64,000 bases of DNA from contig NC_090697.1 of NCBI RefSeq assembly GCF_040954835.1, positions 8,610,001 through 8,674,000 on the forward strand, given 5' to 3'. The position numbers and the translations under genes are program-made. Each line of letters begins with the position of its first letter. Position 1 is the first letter of the stretch. Below the pieces are notes generated by a model. It was given only the letters and a program-made list of their open reading frames with translations, did not search any database and was not told where the DNA came from. Below, one piece after another: positions 11,901-26,900 of the stretch. This DNA is from Lepisosteus oculatus (lineage: Eukaryota > Chordata > Actinopteri > Semionotiformes > Lepisosteidae).

Positions 11901-14900
11901 AAAATGTTTTTTTTAATGTGAAGGCTTGTTTTCTTGAATGTTTATGCAATCGCGAGTTCCGTTTTTTAAAAGCTCAGAATTCAGCGATTCACTCTTTTGT
12001 GCCTGTTAACTTGGGTGGGAATAAAATCCTTTTTTCTCCGTGCCATCCTAGTGAAGAATCCAGAACATGTGCAGCAGGCTGCACTAGAGGAGTATGGGCC
12101 AGACCTGCATGTAGCTCTGCGAACTCGAAGAGATGAGCTGGTGTACTTGAGGAAGTTAACAGAGATGCTCTTCCCCTACATTCTGCCTCCCAAAGCAACA
12201 GACTGCAGGTATGTTTAACAGCAAGATTAGTCTGTGTACAAAACTGGATTCCTAGCATTTGCCATATGAAAGTAATTTTGTCTGCAAAAGCCAATTGGCC
12301 CCTTTGAATAAGAACATTGACCGAGTGATCGTGATAATCGTGCATGTTTTATTTGCATGTGGGCCTTTACTAGTAGAGTCTTCAGAACATCCCGTTGGCC
12401 ACAGATTAGAGGAGGACCAGTCCGCCCAGCTTGTTTTATTTCTCTGTAGTCCAAAAGCTGATACTGACTCTATTGGGACTACCTACCTTCCTCAGAAAGG
12501 GATAATTCTCCTAACCATTGTTTTCAGAGATGTGCTATGGCTACCATCTCAGGTTTTTTTTTCTTTCATTTCAAGCAGCATTGCTAAACCTTTTAAGCTA
12601 CTGTATAGGAAATATCAAAGAGTACAGTTTTCTTTTAATGGCCTGTGCTCGCTTTAGGGTCAGGAAAAGGCTCTCGTTCACAAGGTAAAAAAATAAGTGT
12701 CATTTCTTTATTTTCAGGTCTCTCACTCTCCTGATCCGCGAAGTACTAGCCGGGTCTGTTTTTCTTCCTGCCATGGACTTCTTGGCTGATCCTGTAAGTA
12801 GAGCATTTTGTTTCAGCTGCAACAAGCCTGCCGATTTAGTGCGGAGCTGCGTGCCAAGTTGAGTCCTAGCTAGTCCAGTGCCGTCTCAGGATCGTTCCCA
12901 GCTGCACGCTCAGTTGCCATGAGAAACCCTGCAGAACAAATATGGAGACTTCCTGCTCTCATATCTCATATTCCGGTACTCAGCATTAAGCTGCTCTACC
13001 AAGTAGATATTGAAGATGGCTCTGATTCAGAATATTCAAATTATTTTTACCACAAAGTTAATCTGTCTAGAAGTTGTATTTCCTACTTTTTCATGTATGC
13101 ACTGTATCTGAATGCTTGTGATGATTTAATGTTAATTTTCATAAATAAAAATAGAATAATGTATGTAAAAATACTCCCAACGAGGGCATGTCACTAGATA
13201 TGCGACATTCTACCAATTTCAATCCACCACCAAAAGAATACAGTGGCTCTGCTTACGAATTTGATTGGAAATTCACAGTATCATAGTAATTTTAATTTTC
13301 ATTGATAAATGTTAGAGATGTACTGAGACACTCCACTTAAGTGAACACATTGGTAATTAGTTTTTGTGATAGGCTTTGGCTTTATTAATGTGCACAGAAT
13401 ACTTTAAAAGGTAAACCTCATGCACAGCTGTGTACTACATTTGTTATACTTCATCTGAGAGTGTTTTCTCTTAACCATTTGTAGCAGTTGGGTCTGTACA
13501 GTTTTGATAACGACCCTGATTTTCAGAAGATTAAGCTACTGGAGTCTTAACTGCAATACAGGGGATCTTTTATACAGTATACTCTTGCATTTACTTACAT
13601 AAAATAATGCATTGTACCCACCGTTCCCCTGTTTCTCAATATCCCTGCTGCCACCAGAGTCCACTCACCATAAATAACAGAACAAATACCTAAGCAACAG
13701 TCAGATGTGACTGACATACTGCAAGAGTCAGGTTCTGTTTGCTTATACGTGTTTGTCTAGATTTCATTTTTTTTCATTCCTCAGAATATTTATCTCCATA
13801 TACATCTCAGAACTCACTATTTCACACCACAGGCTCTATGTGTATTAGTAGGTGTGATATTGATAAGACCTTGCTTCATGATTAGAACATGAGACATAGG
13901 TCTGTTGTATTGTGGTTGGAATGCAATTGTAGGTGACTATTACAATACATTTCACGGCAGTGGACACTTAAAAATATAACTTATTAATGATATTTCAGTA
14001 GTTCACTGCTACTACATTCAGAGCTTTCTCATGCGATCCAGTGTTCCTCTTACTTGTGTACTTAATTGCATAGTCTATAGGAAGAATTGTATTAACTTAG
14101 TCTTGTGCTTTAGTGTCCTCTAGAGGGCAGTAACTGTTGCTTTTGGCTTATTGCAAGTGAGAACATTTTTAGTGTGGAGCTGATAATTACATTCCAGCAA
14201 CCAAATTTGTTGCAACAAATGTTAACCTACAATACTAATTTAGTTTAGAAGGGAGCTCCATACTAACCATGGGATCATCCTCAGTATTCTGCTTTCAGTT
14301 TGTTGCAATTGATTGATTTTGTAGGTTAGCAGCGTGGCATGCCAACTGTAAGTATTTGCTGGTGTTTTTGTTTTTTTGCAGGATACTGTGAACCATTTAA
14401 TCCTTATATTCATTGACGACTCTCTTGTAAGTACATTGTACCCGCCTAAAGAAACATCAGTTAGGAAAGTCTGATTTGAAAAGCATTCTTTTTATAGTAT
14501 TGTTATGGCTATGTTTATTCACTAATGGTTCTACACTAACGAATTGTTATAAATATTTTACTGTTAATATTGGAAGGTTTTTGAAATTTCACTAAACGTA
14601 GTATATTCTGAATGTTAAATGTGAATGTTTAAGTTTGTAAGATCATGTGAAAGAATGGGGGTTGTTAAATCTTTTTATCTACCATTAACTGCATTTGAAC
14701 GGATTATGTACGATAATGTGTTGGTGTAGTTTCGTTAAGAAACTATTTATCATGGTCAAATTCAAGTGTTTCTTTATTTAGTTTGATGAAGTCTTTATAG
14801 TAGTGATGCAATAAAAATTGTTCAGTCCAATTGTTAACAAGTTGAATATGTTTTTTTAAACAGTCATTTGTGCAGTCAACATTTGTGTGTTCCTCTGTTT

Positions 14901-17900
14901 TATGTATTGATATTTGCATAACTTAATTTACATTCTATCCAACAGGTTGTATATGAATAATAATATATTTACAATCTAGCTTAAGATTTTTCTACTCTTA
15001 TTGCTGTAAATAGATTGTCAGGATGGAAATGATGTAATGGATTATAACACTAAAGATGGGCAGACTGAGAAAGAAATGAGGAATTAATTCATATAAGTCC
15101 AAATAATGTTTCAAAGTTTTAGCTGTGGTCTCAAATGCAGAAAACCCCCTCTCACACTTTAAAGAATGGTACAATTTATCATCAACAGCTCATTTGCTAA
15201 AGCTCTACCTTGTTTGGGTGGAGTTCAGAGATCCATTTCTATGTTTGAGGTATCTGCATAGGTCAAGTTAATACTCTACAATAATTTGCATGAACAAAAA
15301 AATGATTCCTCTGTTTTTCAGCCTGAACCTGCAACTGAACCTACTTCAGCCCTGGTCCCTTTCCTGCAGAAGTATGCTGAATCACGGAACAAAAAGCCAT
15401 CTGTAAGAGAAGGGCATTTATGTGCTTTTTTTCTGTTCTGTGTCTATCTGGTGTCGTTGAGGAGTTGCTTGGGTTTCCTGACCTGATTGCTCCGTGTTGT
15501 TGCCAAGGTGCTGAAACTGGAGCTGAGGGAGATCCGAGATCAGCAGGACCTGCTGTTCCGGTTCATGAACTTTCTGAAGCAGGAGGGTGCCGTCCACGTG
15601 TTGCAGTTTTGCCTCACTGTGGGTAAGGGTGCTCACTTCAGCAGGGTTTCCTGTTGCCTAGGCGCTGGATTTGGTCAGTTGCCATAGTAAAACTACCGGA
15701 TTGGTGTTTGTTTCAGCTTTTTTTCCTCCGCCCTTATTGTCAGCACACATGTAGCAAGTATAAAAATGCCCTTTATCACGTAGGTCCAGAGGATCCGTCC
15801 CATGTTAAGTCTTGAATGTAACTAGAAGTTTTGTGATCACTTGTGTGTGACCTAGTCAGAATTCTAGCAGCTGCTAAACATGGTAATTTCTCAAATATAC
15901 ATTTAGAATGACTTGCAAGAAGGGTGTTATGATGATGGAATCGTAGAACCATGTTTTCCACTACAGATTGCATAGGATGTGCCCGGCAATGTTTATGAGA
16001 AGGAAAAAATGTTTTCATGATGTTATACACACAAGTCAGGCTACCGACTACCAGGACTGAAGATCACCCCTAGATTATTTGTTTGGGATCAATTCTGCGT
16101 TGCCCCCCTCTTGAGGAATTCTGCACAGTCCTCTTCCTTCTAGGCCGCTCTTGCCTTGGGCCAGCTCAAAAACATACTCATCACACTCGCCACGTTTTCA
16201 CACCAACTCTTCACTCTCGGTCTTCATTAATCACCAGGCACCAAGTTTCAGAATGCATGGTACATTGGTTAAAGCAGTTTCAGAGCAGGAAACATTGCTC
16301 AATTACGCCTAAAGGTGTGCAAGAATCACTGCACCAGATCACATCATATTTAGCATATTTTAGGTTAGGAAGGAGTCGCACTGTAAAAAAAAAAGTTAAA
16401 TAAATGGCAGAATTATTTTTCATAATCTGGCATTTTTTTCTGTCAGAGGAATTCAACGACAAGATTTTACGCCCAGAATTGACAGACTCGGAGATGCTCT
16501 CCCTTCATGAAGAAGTGAAAAAGATCCACAGTACTTACTGCTTGGATGAGAGCGTCGACAAAATCCAGTTTGACCCTTTCATTGTCGAGGAAATAAAAAA
16601 CAGTAAGTTTCATTTTTCTTGCAATATTCCTAGAAGAACAAAGTGGTTATTGTTGGATCCAGCGTATTGCAAAAGTGTCAAGATCCTTCCTTTGGTGTTC
16701 TATTTTATGAAATGGCAAAATGCTGCTCACACATTGTTTGTAAACTTCATATTTAATTCAAATCCTGATTGCTCCTACTGAAGACTTGTAAGGGTAGATA
16801 AGGTACAGTAGATGTGATCACAAACTCGAGAAAAGGCTGAAATATGCTGATTGCATAAATATTCAGACCCAGAACTCAAATTTTGGTGGGAGTAGTACCT
16901 TTTCCAGCACTTACAGCTACAACTCATCTTGGGTAAGTCTCCACCAACTTTGCACACTGGCGTAATCCAGTTTTTGCCCATTCATAGCAGATTAACTATT
17001 AGCTCTGTCAAGAAGTTTGGGGATTGCAGCTGTCAAGTTTTTCCTTACATTCTTAGTAGATTTCAAATCAAGACTTTGAGACACTCCAGAACATTCACTT
17101 TCTTGTTCCTAAGCTTCTCCAGTGTACCCCCGGCCTTGTGTTTTAGATTATTTCCTTGCTTCACACACACATTTCAGCAGCTTTTCTTTTCAGCCTTTTT
17201 TTTTCTACGATTTTGCCAGTACTTTGCACCATCTCTGTTCCCCTCAGTCTTGAGAAGCTTCCTAGTCCCTGCTGGGAAGCAGAACTATAACATCATGCTG
17301 CCACCACCAGCAGCAAGTGGGATGGTGATGAGTCACTGAAGCACCATGTTGGATTGGCATCAGAATAAATGTTTTGCATTTAAATTCTAATCTTGTCTTG
17401 TTTGACCACAAAAACCTTTTGCCACATGTTTGCAGTATCACTTAGGTGTTTGGTTGCAAACTCCATGTGGGATTTGAGATGTGTTTTCAGTTCCATACAA
17501 GCTCTCTGTGCATTGCCAGGGATGTTGTTAATCCGTGAATGGAGTTTTCCATCTCAGGCTTTGAAGTCTATGACTCTGTTGCTGTTGATCTCAAGGTGGC
17601 ATCCCTAACCACTTTTCTCCTCGCCTGATTGAATTGTTTGTAGGGACAGGGAGAGGTGTATTCTGAAATTATGAATCACAGTTATTTTAGACAAACAATT
17701 ACCTTGTTCAGGTAATTTTGTCCACCTTGATTTAAATTTGCCACAGCAAAGGGCTTTAATATTAAATATCACTTTTTTTCTATTTTCGTGTTTTACTTTT
17801 TTATGTTAAATGTTGTGTGTGTATAACACATTTTAATTGCTGCTTCAAAGTGTCTTGACTACAAACTCTACAGCGATAACATTTGAAAACTCTGTAAGAG

Positions 17901-20900
17901 TTTGAATACTTTTGCAAGGCACTGAATGTCCTTTAGGTTTTCTTCTGGCATGGTGTTTCTTGATTTTCTTCACTGTGCTTTAACATTTCTTCTTTTTTGT
18001 CTAGCGGTTAAAACAACCGCTAAGGATAACTAGATAACAGCATAAGAAGTCAAGTGGTAGAGCTGGTCAGTGCGAATTCTGTTGCGTCAATCAGTTCAGT
18101 TCAAACATGTGAAGAGATGATTCCCATCGGCTGCAGGAGTTCCTTGGGTAGAGACCAGGTCTTCTTAACCTGTCATGAAGCAGGGAGTTCCAGTGGCAGC
18201 GAGACAGAGGCCTCTTCTCCATTCTTCTCATTCTTCCACAAGATTCAGTAGATTCTACAGCGAGTGAAAAGATGAATGGCTCTGGCAGGTTGGGTGTGTT
18301 GGAGGAGAGTGTCATCAAGCCCAAAATGAGTTGGGCACATAGACTACTTTAGAAACACGAGGTAATGTGAAGAATCCTTTCACTGTTTCTCACAGTTGCG
18401 GAAGGGTCCTACGTTGATGTCGTGAAGCTGCAGACCATGCGCTGTCTTTTCGAGGCCTATGAGCATGTTTTATCTCTGTTAGAAAATGTCTTCACACCCA
18501 TGTTTTGCCACAGTGATGAGGTAAGTCTCCCTGTTCCGGTGTTGTGCTTTACGAGCTGCAGCATTACAGCATTTCCTTGTTTGTTGATGTTTTCAAATCC
18601 AGGCACTAAAGCACAATTAGACTTTTTTTATTGTGACCATATCCTAAACAAAAGCAAGTATTTTCTTAATAGGGCCATGTTAAGTCGCTGATGTTTTAGT
18701 AAAAATACCCTGGACCACTAAAATAATCTGGGGAAATCAACAGATGAATCAAATAAGTCATTTGTTCAGTTGCCATCTGTAACCAAAGGAACCTACATGT
18801 CTGCCGATGAATGCTTCAGTAAAATGTCCAACTATATCTCAGGGAAACTACCTTGCTTAGGGGTGTAACAGCTTTGTCCCACCCAGGATTTAAACCTAGA
18901 AAAAGCTGGACATATCCATGAGGTTTTAACAAAGGTGTAGTCTGTTTTTCTGCTTATAATATTTCATTGTAGAAGTAATCAAAAATTAAAATAAAAACAT
19001 GGTACATTTGAATTTGATATGTCAATGGCTATTATTACAAATGTATTATAAATGTATTAAATATTTTTATTATACTTGATAATTGTATTCTTAAGGTCAG
19101 TTTATACTTAGAACCTTCTCTAGAGTCTTTAGAAACAGAAAATGTGCTAAAAGCATAAATGTGTATTTTTTGTAGCGGAGTTAAGATAGCACTCAGATAG
19201 GCAAGGCTGCGATTGTGAGATATAACATGTTAACACTGTTACACTAAATCTTTCAAATTGGGAATTATCATCAATTGTTGTATTAAGATGATTTGAAAAG
19301 CAGATTGTGTTTATCTTTGACGTTTAATGTGTGCCTGATCCTGGCTTTAATTAGGCCTAATAGTAACATTACACTGATTCCAAAACAAGTCAGGCTGTGC
19401 ATTGTGAATGCTTGACTTGCCAGGCACACACAAACCTCTTCAATGTGTGCAGTCACAAATATATCTTCTCCTGCAGGCTTATTCAGCTTGTTGTTCATAA
19501 CATTTAATCTTTTACAAAGCAGCAGGGTTGTATCTTTTCATGTGTCTGATCAAGTCTGCCAGTAGAGGGAGAGAAACTAAAATACAGTGGTGTTTTCACA
19601 AACACTTTATGTACAGTGGACTGCTTTTCCGAACAGCAGGTGAGGTAAAGAATTAGTGATATTATGGGGAGTGAAGGCAATTGATAAGGCATGCCCACAA
19701 TCGATATGTTTCTAGGTATGAAATTACCTTGTGCACTGCATGATCCTCTGGTCAGTAACTAGGTAATTTATTATACAGCTGATTGATGAAAAAGAGTAAC
19801 AGATAAGGTTTAAATTACATTGAAATTTAAGACATCAATAAAGTGTAATTTTGTTTCAGTATTTTAGGCATCTGTTAAGGGGAGCAGAGTCCCCAGCGCG
19901 GAATTCAAAACTAAGCAGGTACGTGTTTGACTGTCCTGTTTTACCGTTTGTTGTCCAATATTTAGAATAGAAGGCGACATGGTTGCATAGTGGGTTAGCA
20001 TCTCTGCCTCACAGCACTGGGGCCCTGGGTTCGATTCCTGGGGTGCTATCTGCGGGGAGTTTGTATGTTCTTCCCCAGTTTGCGTGGGTTTCTTCCAGGT
20101 GCTCTGGTTTCCTCCTGCTCTCCAAAGACATATTTACAGGTGAATTGGATTCAGAGAAAATTGGCCCAGACGTGAGTGTGTGTCTGCTGTGTGATGGACT
20201 GGTGCCCTGTCCAGGGTGTGCCCTGTCTCGCGCCTGTTGCTTGCTGGGATGGGCTTCGGCTCCCCCGCAGCCCAGAATTGGAAGAAAGGTTTCGAAAATA
20301 GATGGATAAGAGTGGCTTGTTGCACGTCAAGCGATAAAGCATGGATTCTATGGACAAAATCACATGGTCTTCATTTTTTAAAATGGGACTGATCAACACA
20401 AACCCATCCCCGAACTTGTAAAAATACAGTATTGGGGTGTATCGTCCTGATACATTTCATTTCCTTTTCTCTGACAGCCTTTTTCAAAAGCGCTGTCGTC
20501 TGATCATTTAAAAGTTTGCAGATGATAGTGTTGTTATGATTTCAAGGTCTTAGCCTTACTTAAATACAGGTGCACAAGGCAGTAAGGCAGTTTTCAGAAT
20601 GACAGAGCTCTGTACTCCTTTTCTCATTGAAATCGACGTGTTTGTCTTATGTGACTGTGTTTGTTTCTTGTCGTGGGGTTAGTATGTGTCCTGGCCTGTT
20701 GTAATGCCTTGTGCCTATTATTCCAGAAATAGCCTGAGTTTGGATGACATCCGGTAAGTATGTCACCAGCATGATGCGCGTTAATGTCACTCAGCTGCCT
20801 TTTTAACACTGCTCCCAAGATATGTAACTATACTTGCTGGAATGCAGTTTAAACAAACAAGTCTGCCTTTGTAACAAATATTAATGAGTTAAATGGGATT

Positions 20901-23900
20901 CTTATTTAAACGGATGATGGGAGGGTCGCGCTTGATCCCAAATCACTGTAGTGTGACATGCAATGAGTGTGGCGGGGTCGCTGAGGGGAGGGTGGGGATA
21001 GACTCTCTCGGCTCCTGGCAGCATCAGGAAGCTCGGAGGATTGAGGTGCTGTCCGCAAGGGGACACGCCTCCCCTCTAGCCACCTGTACGGTGCCTGTGA
21101 CCTGCTCAGAAATGAGCAGCTCAAAGGCGGCGGGTCGGAGGAGTCTCCTCACACTTCCTCATTCTCCCCGTTTCTCAGAGTCCTGCGGAGAGACATGATC
21201 TGTGCATTTGGCTGTTCCCAATTAGACGAGCTGACCCAAAGATGTGTACAAAAATTATTTGTTAAAAAAAAAAGATCACACATGATTTGTAAGATAGGCC
21301 TAACTTTAACCGTGTGAGACAAGCACAGATTTTATTTTTCGACTGGCTCACACATACACTTTGATTTGTGTATGTGATGCAGTCTCTCCCCGGTTTTGAA
21401 GTCTTTTTGTCAGTTTTTGAACATTTTACTTGAAATTGAATCATTTTACACACAGCCATTTTTAAGTACAAATATTTAAACATTACATGAATTAATGTGT
21501 GTAATTGTTTGGTTGGGATTTCACACAGATTTACATGCATTCCTACAAGAAATCGAGAGCTATCCTTATGTATTTTTTGTTAGTAATAAAACCCTGTTAG
21601 ACCTCAAAGTTTGCAGTATCTTGACGCTCGAAAAAGAAAACATCAAAAGTAATGAGTTTTTTTTCTTCAAATTTGATGTCTGTGTGTTTTCATGGATTTT
21701 GAGTTTTTAATTTAATTTTGTATTAAATTTTGAGACCACACATCTGTTGAGAGAGACTAGCATCTGTATAGTATAACCCAGGTGTTTTTGAGCATTGCAC
21801 TCATTGACAAATGTATATTATGCTAAATTATCTGTATAAAATATATCGATGGAAAATTACAGCACAGCTGGATTCTATTTTGAAAGGGGAAGCTAAGTCT
21901 TAAGACACATTCTGTTTTGTATGATGGGGAACAAGATTGTAGTGAAGAGCACTACAATCAGAACGGGGAAATTGTGCTCTTTTTGTTGCAAAGGTAGTAC
22001 TTAGGGCAGCATGAGCTTGGAAGCTGGTGAAAAAGGAGTCGAATGCAAGACTTTGAGTGGCTGTGTGGCATCATCCCTGTCTTTGAATGCAGGCCTTTGA
22101 GCTAATATATGTCTGTCTTTCTCTCACAAATGATTGCTGCCACTTGGACATATTTGTTTTATACAAAATGGCACTAGCTGTGAACAGGATTACATGCAGG
22201 GCTCCGCGCCTTCATCCATAGCACAAGCTGCGGCTGTGAGCCAAGGGCCTTCACCTGCATCCGTTTTCCCTCATGTCCAGTCAGCTCTCACACTCCCATC
22301 TGGCATTTTCCCTTCTCTCCCTGCTGCTTTAAAGTAAGTCAGGGTCCATTACAAACCACGTGCCCCCCCCTTCACAGCGCATGGGTCTTTGTAATACGTG
22401 CCATTTACAGACTTGTGTTTGTGTGTTTGCTCAAGCATGATTCCCTGCACTAACGAAGGGTGTCTTTTGGACATCTTACTGAATATGTACATTTCCTTAC
22501 CCTTTGCAATTTTTTAAAATTTTCACCTTCCACGTGATTTGATTTGACAAAAAGGGTAACACATATACCATTTTTGTCATTTTTTATACTTTGTCATTGC
22601 TCCTATTTATATTTGAGAGATTATAGTGAATGGGGTTAGGTTTTACATTTCCCAGTGAAGGAATAACAGTGCACTAGATCTATGAATAGTGTACTAAAAT
22701 TGTAAATCTTGTTCATTAACCACTGAAAAATATTGATCCCCTGTCCATTTAGTAAGTTGTATGTTTGTCTTTGTGTTATTTTGTCATTGGTGTCCTCTCC
22801 ATTTTTGTACATATAAAGCTCAGATTCTTAGCATAAGTGAACTGTAAGATGTAAGTGGGTTGTATTATCTGTGAAGTAATATATGTCTGATATGAGAACA
22901 GATGACAGAGTCCAAGAGATGTATAGATAACTGTCTCAATCTGAATACTAGCTTTTGTTCTTAACCTGCCTTTTGTTGAGTTCTCACGTGTTGCACAAAT
23001 TCTCACTTTGCAGCATAGTGACCTCTGCTGGGAGTGTTTCTAACAAACATAAAGTTAGATTAGTTACAGTACGTATGTGTGTTTTTTAATCATATAGTAA
23101 ATGAATAGTAAATCCTGTGTATTTTCATGAAGACGAGATCTGTTGTGGAAACAATAGATGAAAAATCACTTCCCCATGCTGTTTTTCCTTGACGTCAATG
23201 GCTGACCTCAATTACACGAAGTTAGTGAGCGCTGGATTAAACAACTACAGTAAGCAAAGTCAGTATTCATGGAGTTTGAAACCAATTACCACGAGGGCCC
23301 TGTCAAATACTGTATGGATATAGGATACTATAGCAGTTACCTAACAGAAAACAGAATTGATCCTGTAGTACATAGCACAGACTTAAGTGTTATGGGAGTT
23401 CAAACCATCAATACGTCTGAGTGCTAAAAATCTCTGTGAGCTACCCACTAATGTTTATGCTCCAGAATAGTTTTCTAATATAAAAACCATTAAAACCATT
23501 ATTTCCTAAACTGAGATGTTCAGGTGATGACAATTGCATCAGATTAACATTCTTATTTTTCCCATGAATAGAAATTTTGTACTTATGGTTGATGTTAATT
23601 ATGTATTATTATTTCTAAATTATCCTTACAATTATAATTATATTATTTTCTTTGAAACATATGAAATTGTTTCCTTTGAACTTTTTAATAGCTCTAAATA
23701 GAACAAAAGAACAGTTTCAATTGAGAGGAGGCAAGTCTAGCCTTGCTTGTTTGGTAGTTAGTATAGTTGATTAAGGTATTGCCTTTAACAACATACCTGG
23801 GCAGCATGTCTGTACTTCCACAGCTCATTGAGCAGTTTATTGTCAAGAACAGAAGCATTGAGAACAGAATCATTCTAAAATATAAAATCTTTCGTAACTG

Positions 23901-26900
23901 TTACATATTATAGAAAAGTGTTTTAATTCAAATCAAGCATGAATAAAATATATTTTTCAAAGTATTTTTAATAAAAGTTCAATTTTATTTCAAATAGCTA
24001 GTCGTTACCGTTAACATAAGTTATGGTAATTTTCACGTCTATTGGAGAGTGGTTTTCTTATACAGTAGATATTTGTGAATTTGTGACCATTTGCAAATTT
24101 GGCTTATTCACAATTTGGTCTGGCCGACGGTTGAAGAAGAGTGGGAAAATATGAAGCCGAACTGAAAGTTGATTATCGTAACTTTCAATTTAGCAGTGCA
24201 ACAGACTAGGATCCGTGACAAATCTAGCCAGTGAGTGAGCTTCTCCCAGCTACTTGCCCAAGTACACACTACCCAGCATTCGCATCTCAAAGTCGGCTTG
24301 TTTTTGTATTGCATCTAACACTCCAGGTTCAGTTACAGCAGAGTGGAGAATGACAGGCTGGAGACGACGCTACAGGCTCACTGACCGTTTCACTGCCCAT
24401 TTCATTACAGTGGGGCATGCTAATCACGGAGGCAGAGAGCAGAGAGAGAGTGGGCAGGCATCCGCTAGACACAGAGGAGGGATTCATGTTTATTTTAGCT
24501 GATTATTAAACTTTTTGTAGTTACTGTTATTTTTTGTAGTTTATCAGTGTTAGTTTAAAGCAAATGCATTAGTTCTGTACTTATAATATCAAGTAAGTGG
24601 TACTTGTGTCATTTAACCACACGTGCCATATACTGTAGTTCATTATGCAACGGTATATGTGTGAACTTTGTTATATGTGAATTTGTCTATTTGCGATAGT
24701 TCTCTCCATCTAACTCTTGATCAAACTGTTCAGACTCAGCTGCACTTTAATATGTTGGTGGCATTTTATTTATTTCTTTATTGTTGTTGTTATTATTATT
24801 TGTTTGTCATTCATTACTGGAACTTGAAGTGTCTTAGCCCTTACTTTTGCTCTGCAGTTAAAGTTGTTCATTTAAGTTATTCAGATGGCTGAGTTGCAGC
24901 TTAAGTAACATGTATTGTAGAATGCTTTTTGTATTATATTTTTAATGTTTAGAGTATGTGTCTGGAGATCGTGTATTAAATACACCTTGTATAAAAAGTT
25001 TGGGCCAAGTTCTTTGGTTTTGAGCAGCGATAATCATTGCATTAAATTGATTGAATGATGATTAGATGCTATTTTAAGAATCAACATGTTCTCTCAGATT
25101 TAATTATTTGGATGTTCTGAAGGTACATCACTCAATATAAACGTTAGATCCTCTTTGAAGTATCGTTTCAATGCTAAGGTTCTTAGCATTCAAATGTTAG
25201 TTGTAAAAATGTTGTAAATCTTTTAGTAGTGTGATGGGTATATATTGCTTATAGTGTGCACTAAGAGTCTGCAACTGTCTTCAGAAGGTGGACGTCGAAT
25301 TATATACTGTATAAAACAAGACCTTTAGGTTCCTGCCTGCTGCTTACAGATCGTCGCCTTCCTGTTGGCTGTGCTTTGCTCCCATTATGCATGTGTGATG
25401 TATTTGGCGTTTCTTGCTGAATGTGTCAAGTCTCGCCGACATGCTGACAGTGGTTGTGTTGTATTTAATGTTTAGAAATACCTCTAAACGTGGGGAGACC
25501 TTTGGAATCAGCCGCATTGGCAGTAAAATAAAGGGCGTCTTTAAAAGCACAACTATGGAAGGTGCTATGCTTCCATCCTCTGGGTTAGCAGAAGGGGAAG
25601 ATGACATGGTAAGTTGGAGTCTTACTATGATCTTGCTGTTGTGATACCCCTAAATAATACACAAAAGGACTGTAACATTGTGCTGAATTTTGCATGAACA
25701 CAAATCAGATACCTGTATTAAATTACAGGTAATTTGGAATTACACCAATGTTTTTTTTTTTTGTATTTTTGTATTTTTCTGACATTCTAATACTTTTGTC
25801 AGGTAACAATAATTTGTAGTTTTTATTACGTCCTGGTGTGTGCCTAAAACTCAGGTATAATTCAGGACAAACGATAGAGTTGATCTGAACGTTGGCTGGG
25901 GACCCATAGGCCTTAGTGTTGCCTGTGAATAACAAATCTTTGCAAAGACCTTTGTCATTCCACAGTGTCGCGGCTCACTGCAGTCCGAGGCGAGTTCGTA
26001 TATTGGGAAGACAATAACCCTAACCCTCATGTGCAGACGTATTGTTTCATGGCTGCGATTTGCCTGCAGGTTGAAGAAGCCACCATGGTGATGGAGGATG
26101 ACTCCCCGGTGGAGGCGATCAGCACTCCCAGCACGCCCCGCAATCTGTCTGCCTGGAAGATCACCATCCCCTATGTGGACCTGTTTGATGACGAACTCAA
26201 GAAAGAGAGATTTCCAGTGTTCTGTATCGATGTGGAGCGCAATGACAGGAAAGCAGGTAAGGGGAGAGACCCCAATGCATTTCAGTCTGAGAACGTGGAG
26301 TTTCTTGTGTTTACCAGAGATCTATGTGTTTCACGTTATTCTATGAATAATCATAGCGGGTTAATAGAAATAACAGCAAGTTAATCCTTCTTCAAATTGC
26401 ATCCATTTTCTACCCACTTCTTCCAATTCAGGGTCATGGGGGAACTGCAGCCTGTCCCTGCACACATACATTGAACCCAGGACCCCAGTGCTGCAAGACA
26501 GCAATGACAACCACATTTGAATAAAACTGCATGATATTGAAATCGCATTGTAAAACACTGTGCCCTGTTCATGGACTCCTCATGTACAGACTCCACGTAT
26601 TTGAGGTCCAGATATGTGTTTTATAAAATTTACAGTTCTTGTTACATATTTTGTGAATACCCTCTTGTATGCTGTTACATGTATAGCTTATAACTGCTGT
26701 GTATAAATGTGTAACCTTCATGTATCCAATCTGTCAGGTTATACTGAGTGCTGTCAATAGAGTGAAGTATAACAGGAGAGACACTTAGGCGTAGTAAACT
26801 GACACACTGGAAAGGAAACATGATGAGAGTGGGATTTATTTTAAAGTGAGTGGTGGTTCCCAGTCCTGGTTGTGGTGACCCACACACCTGTTGGTTTTTG

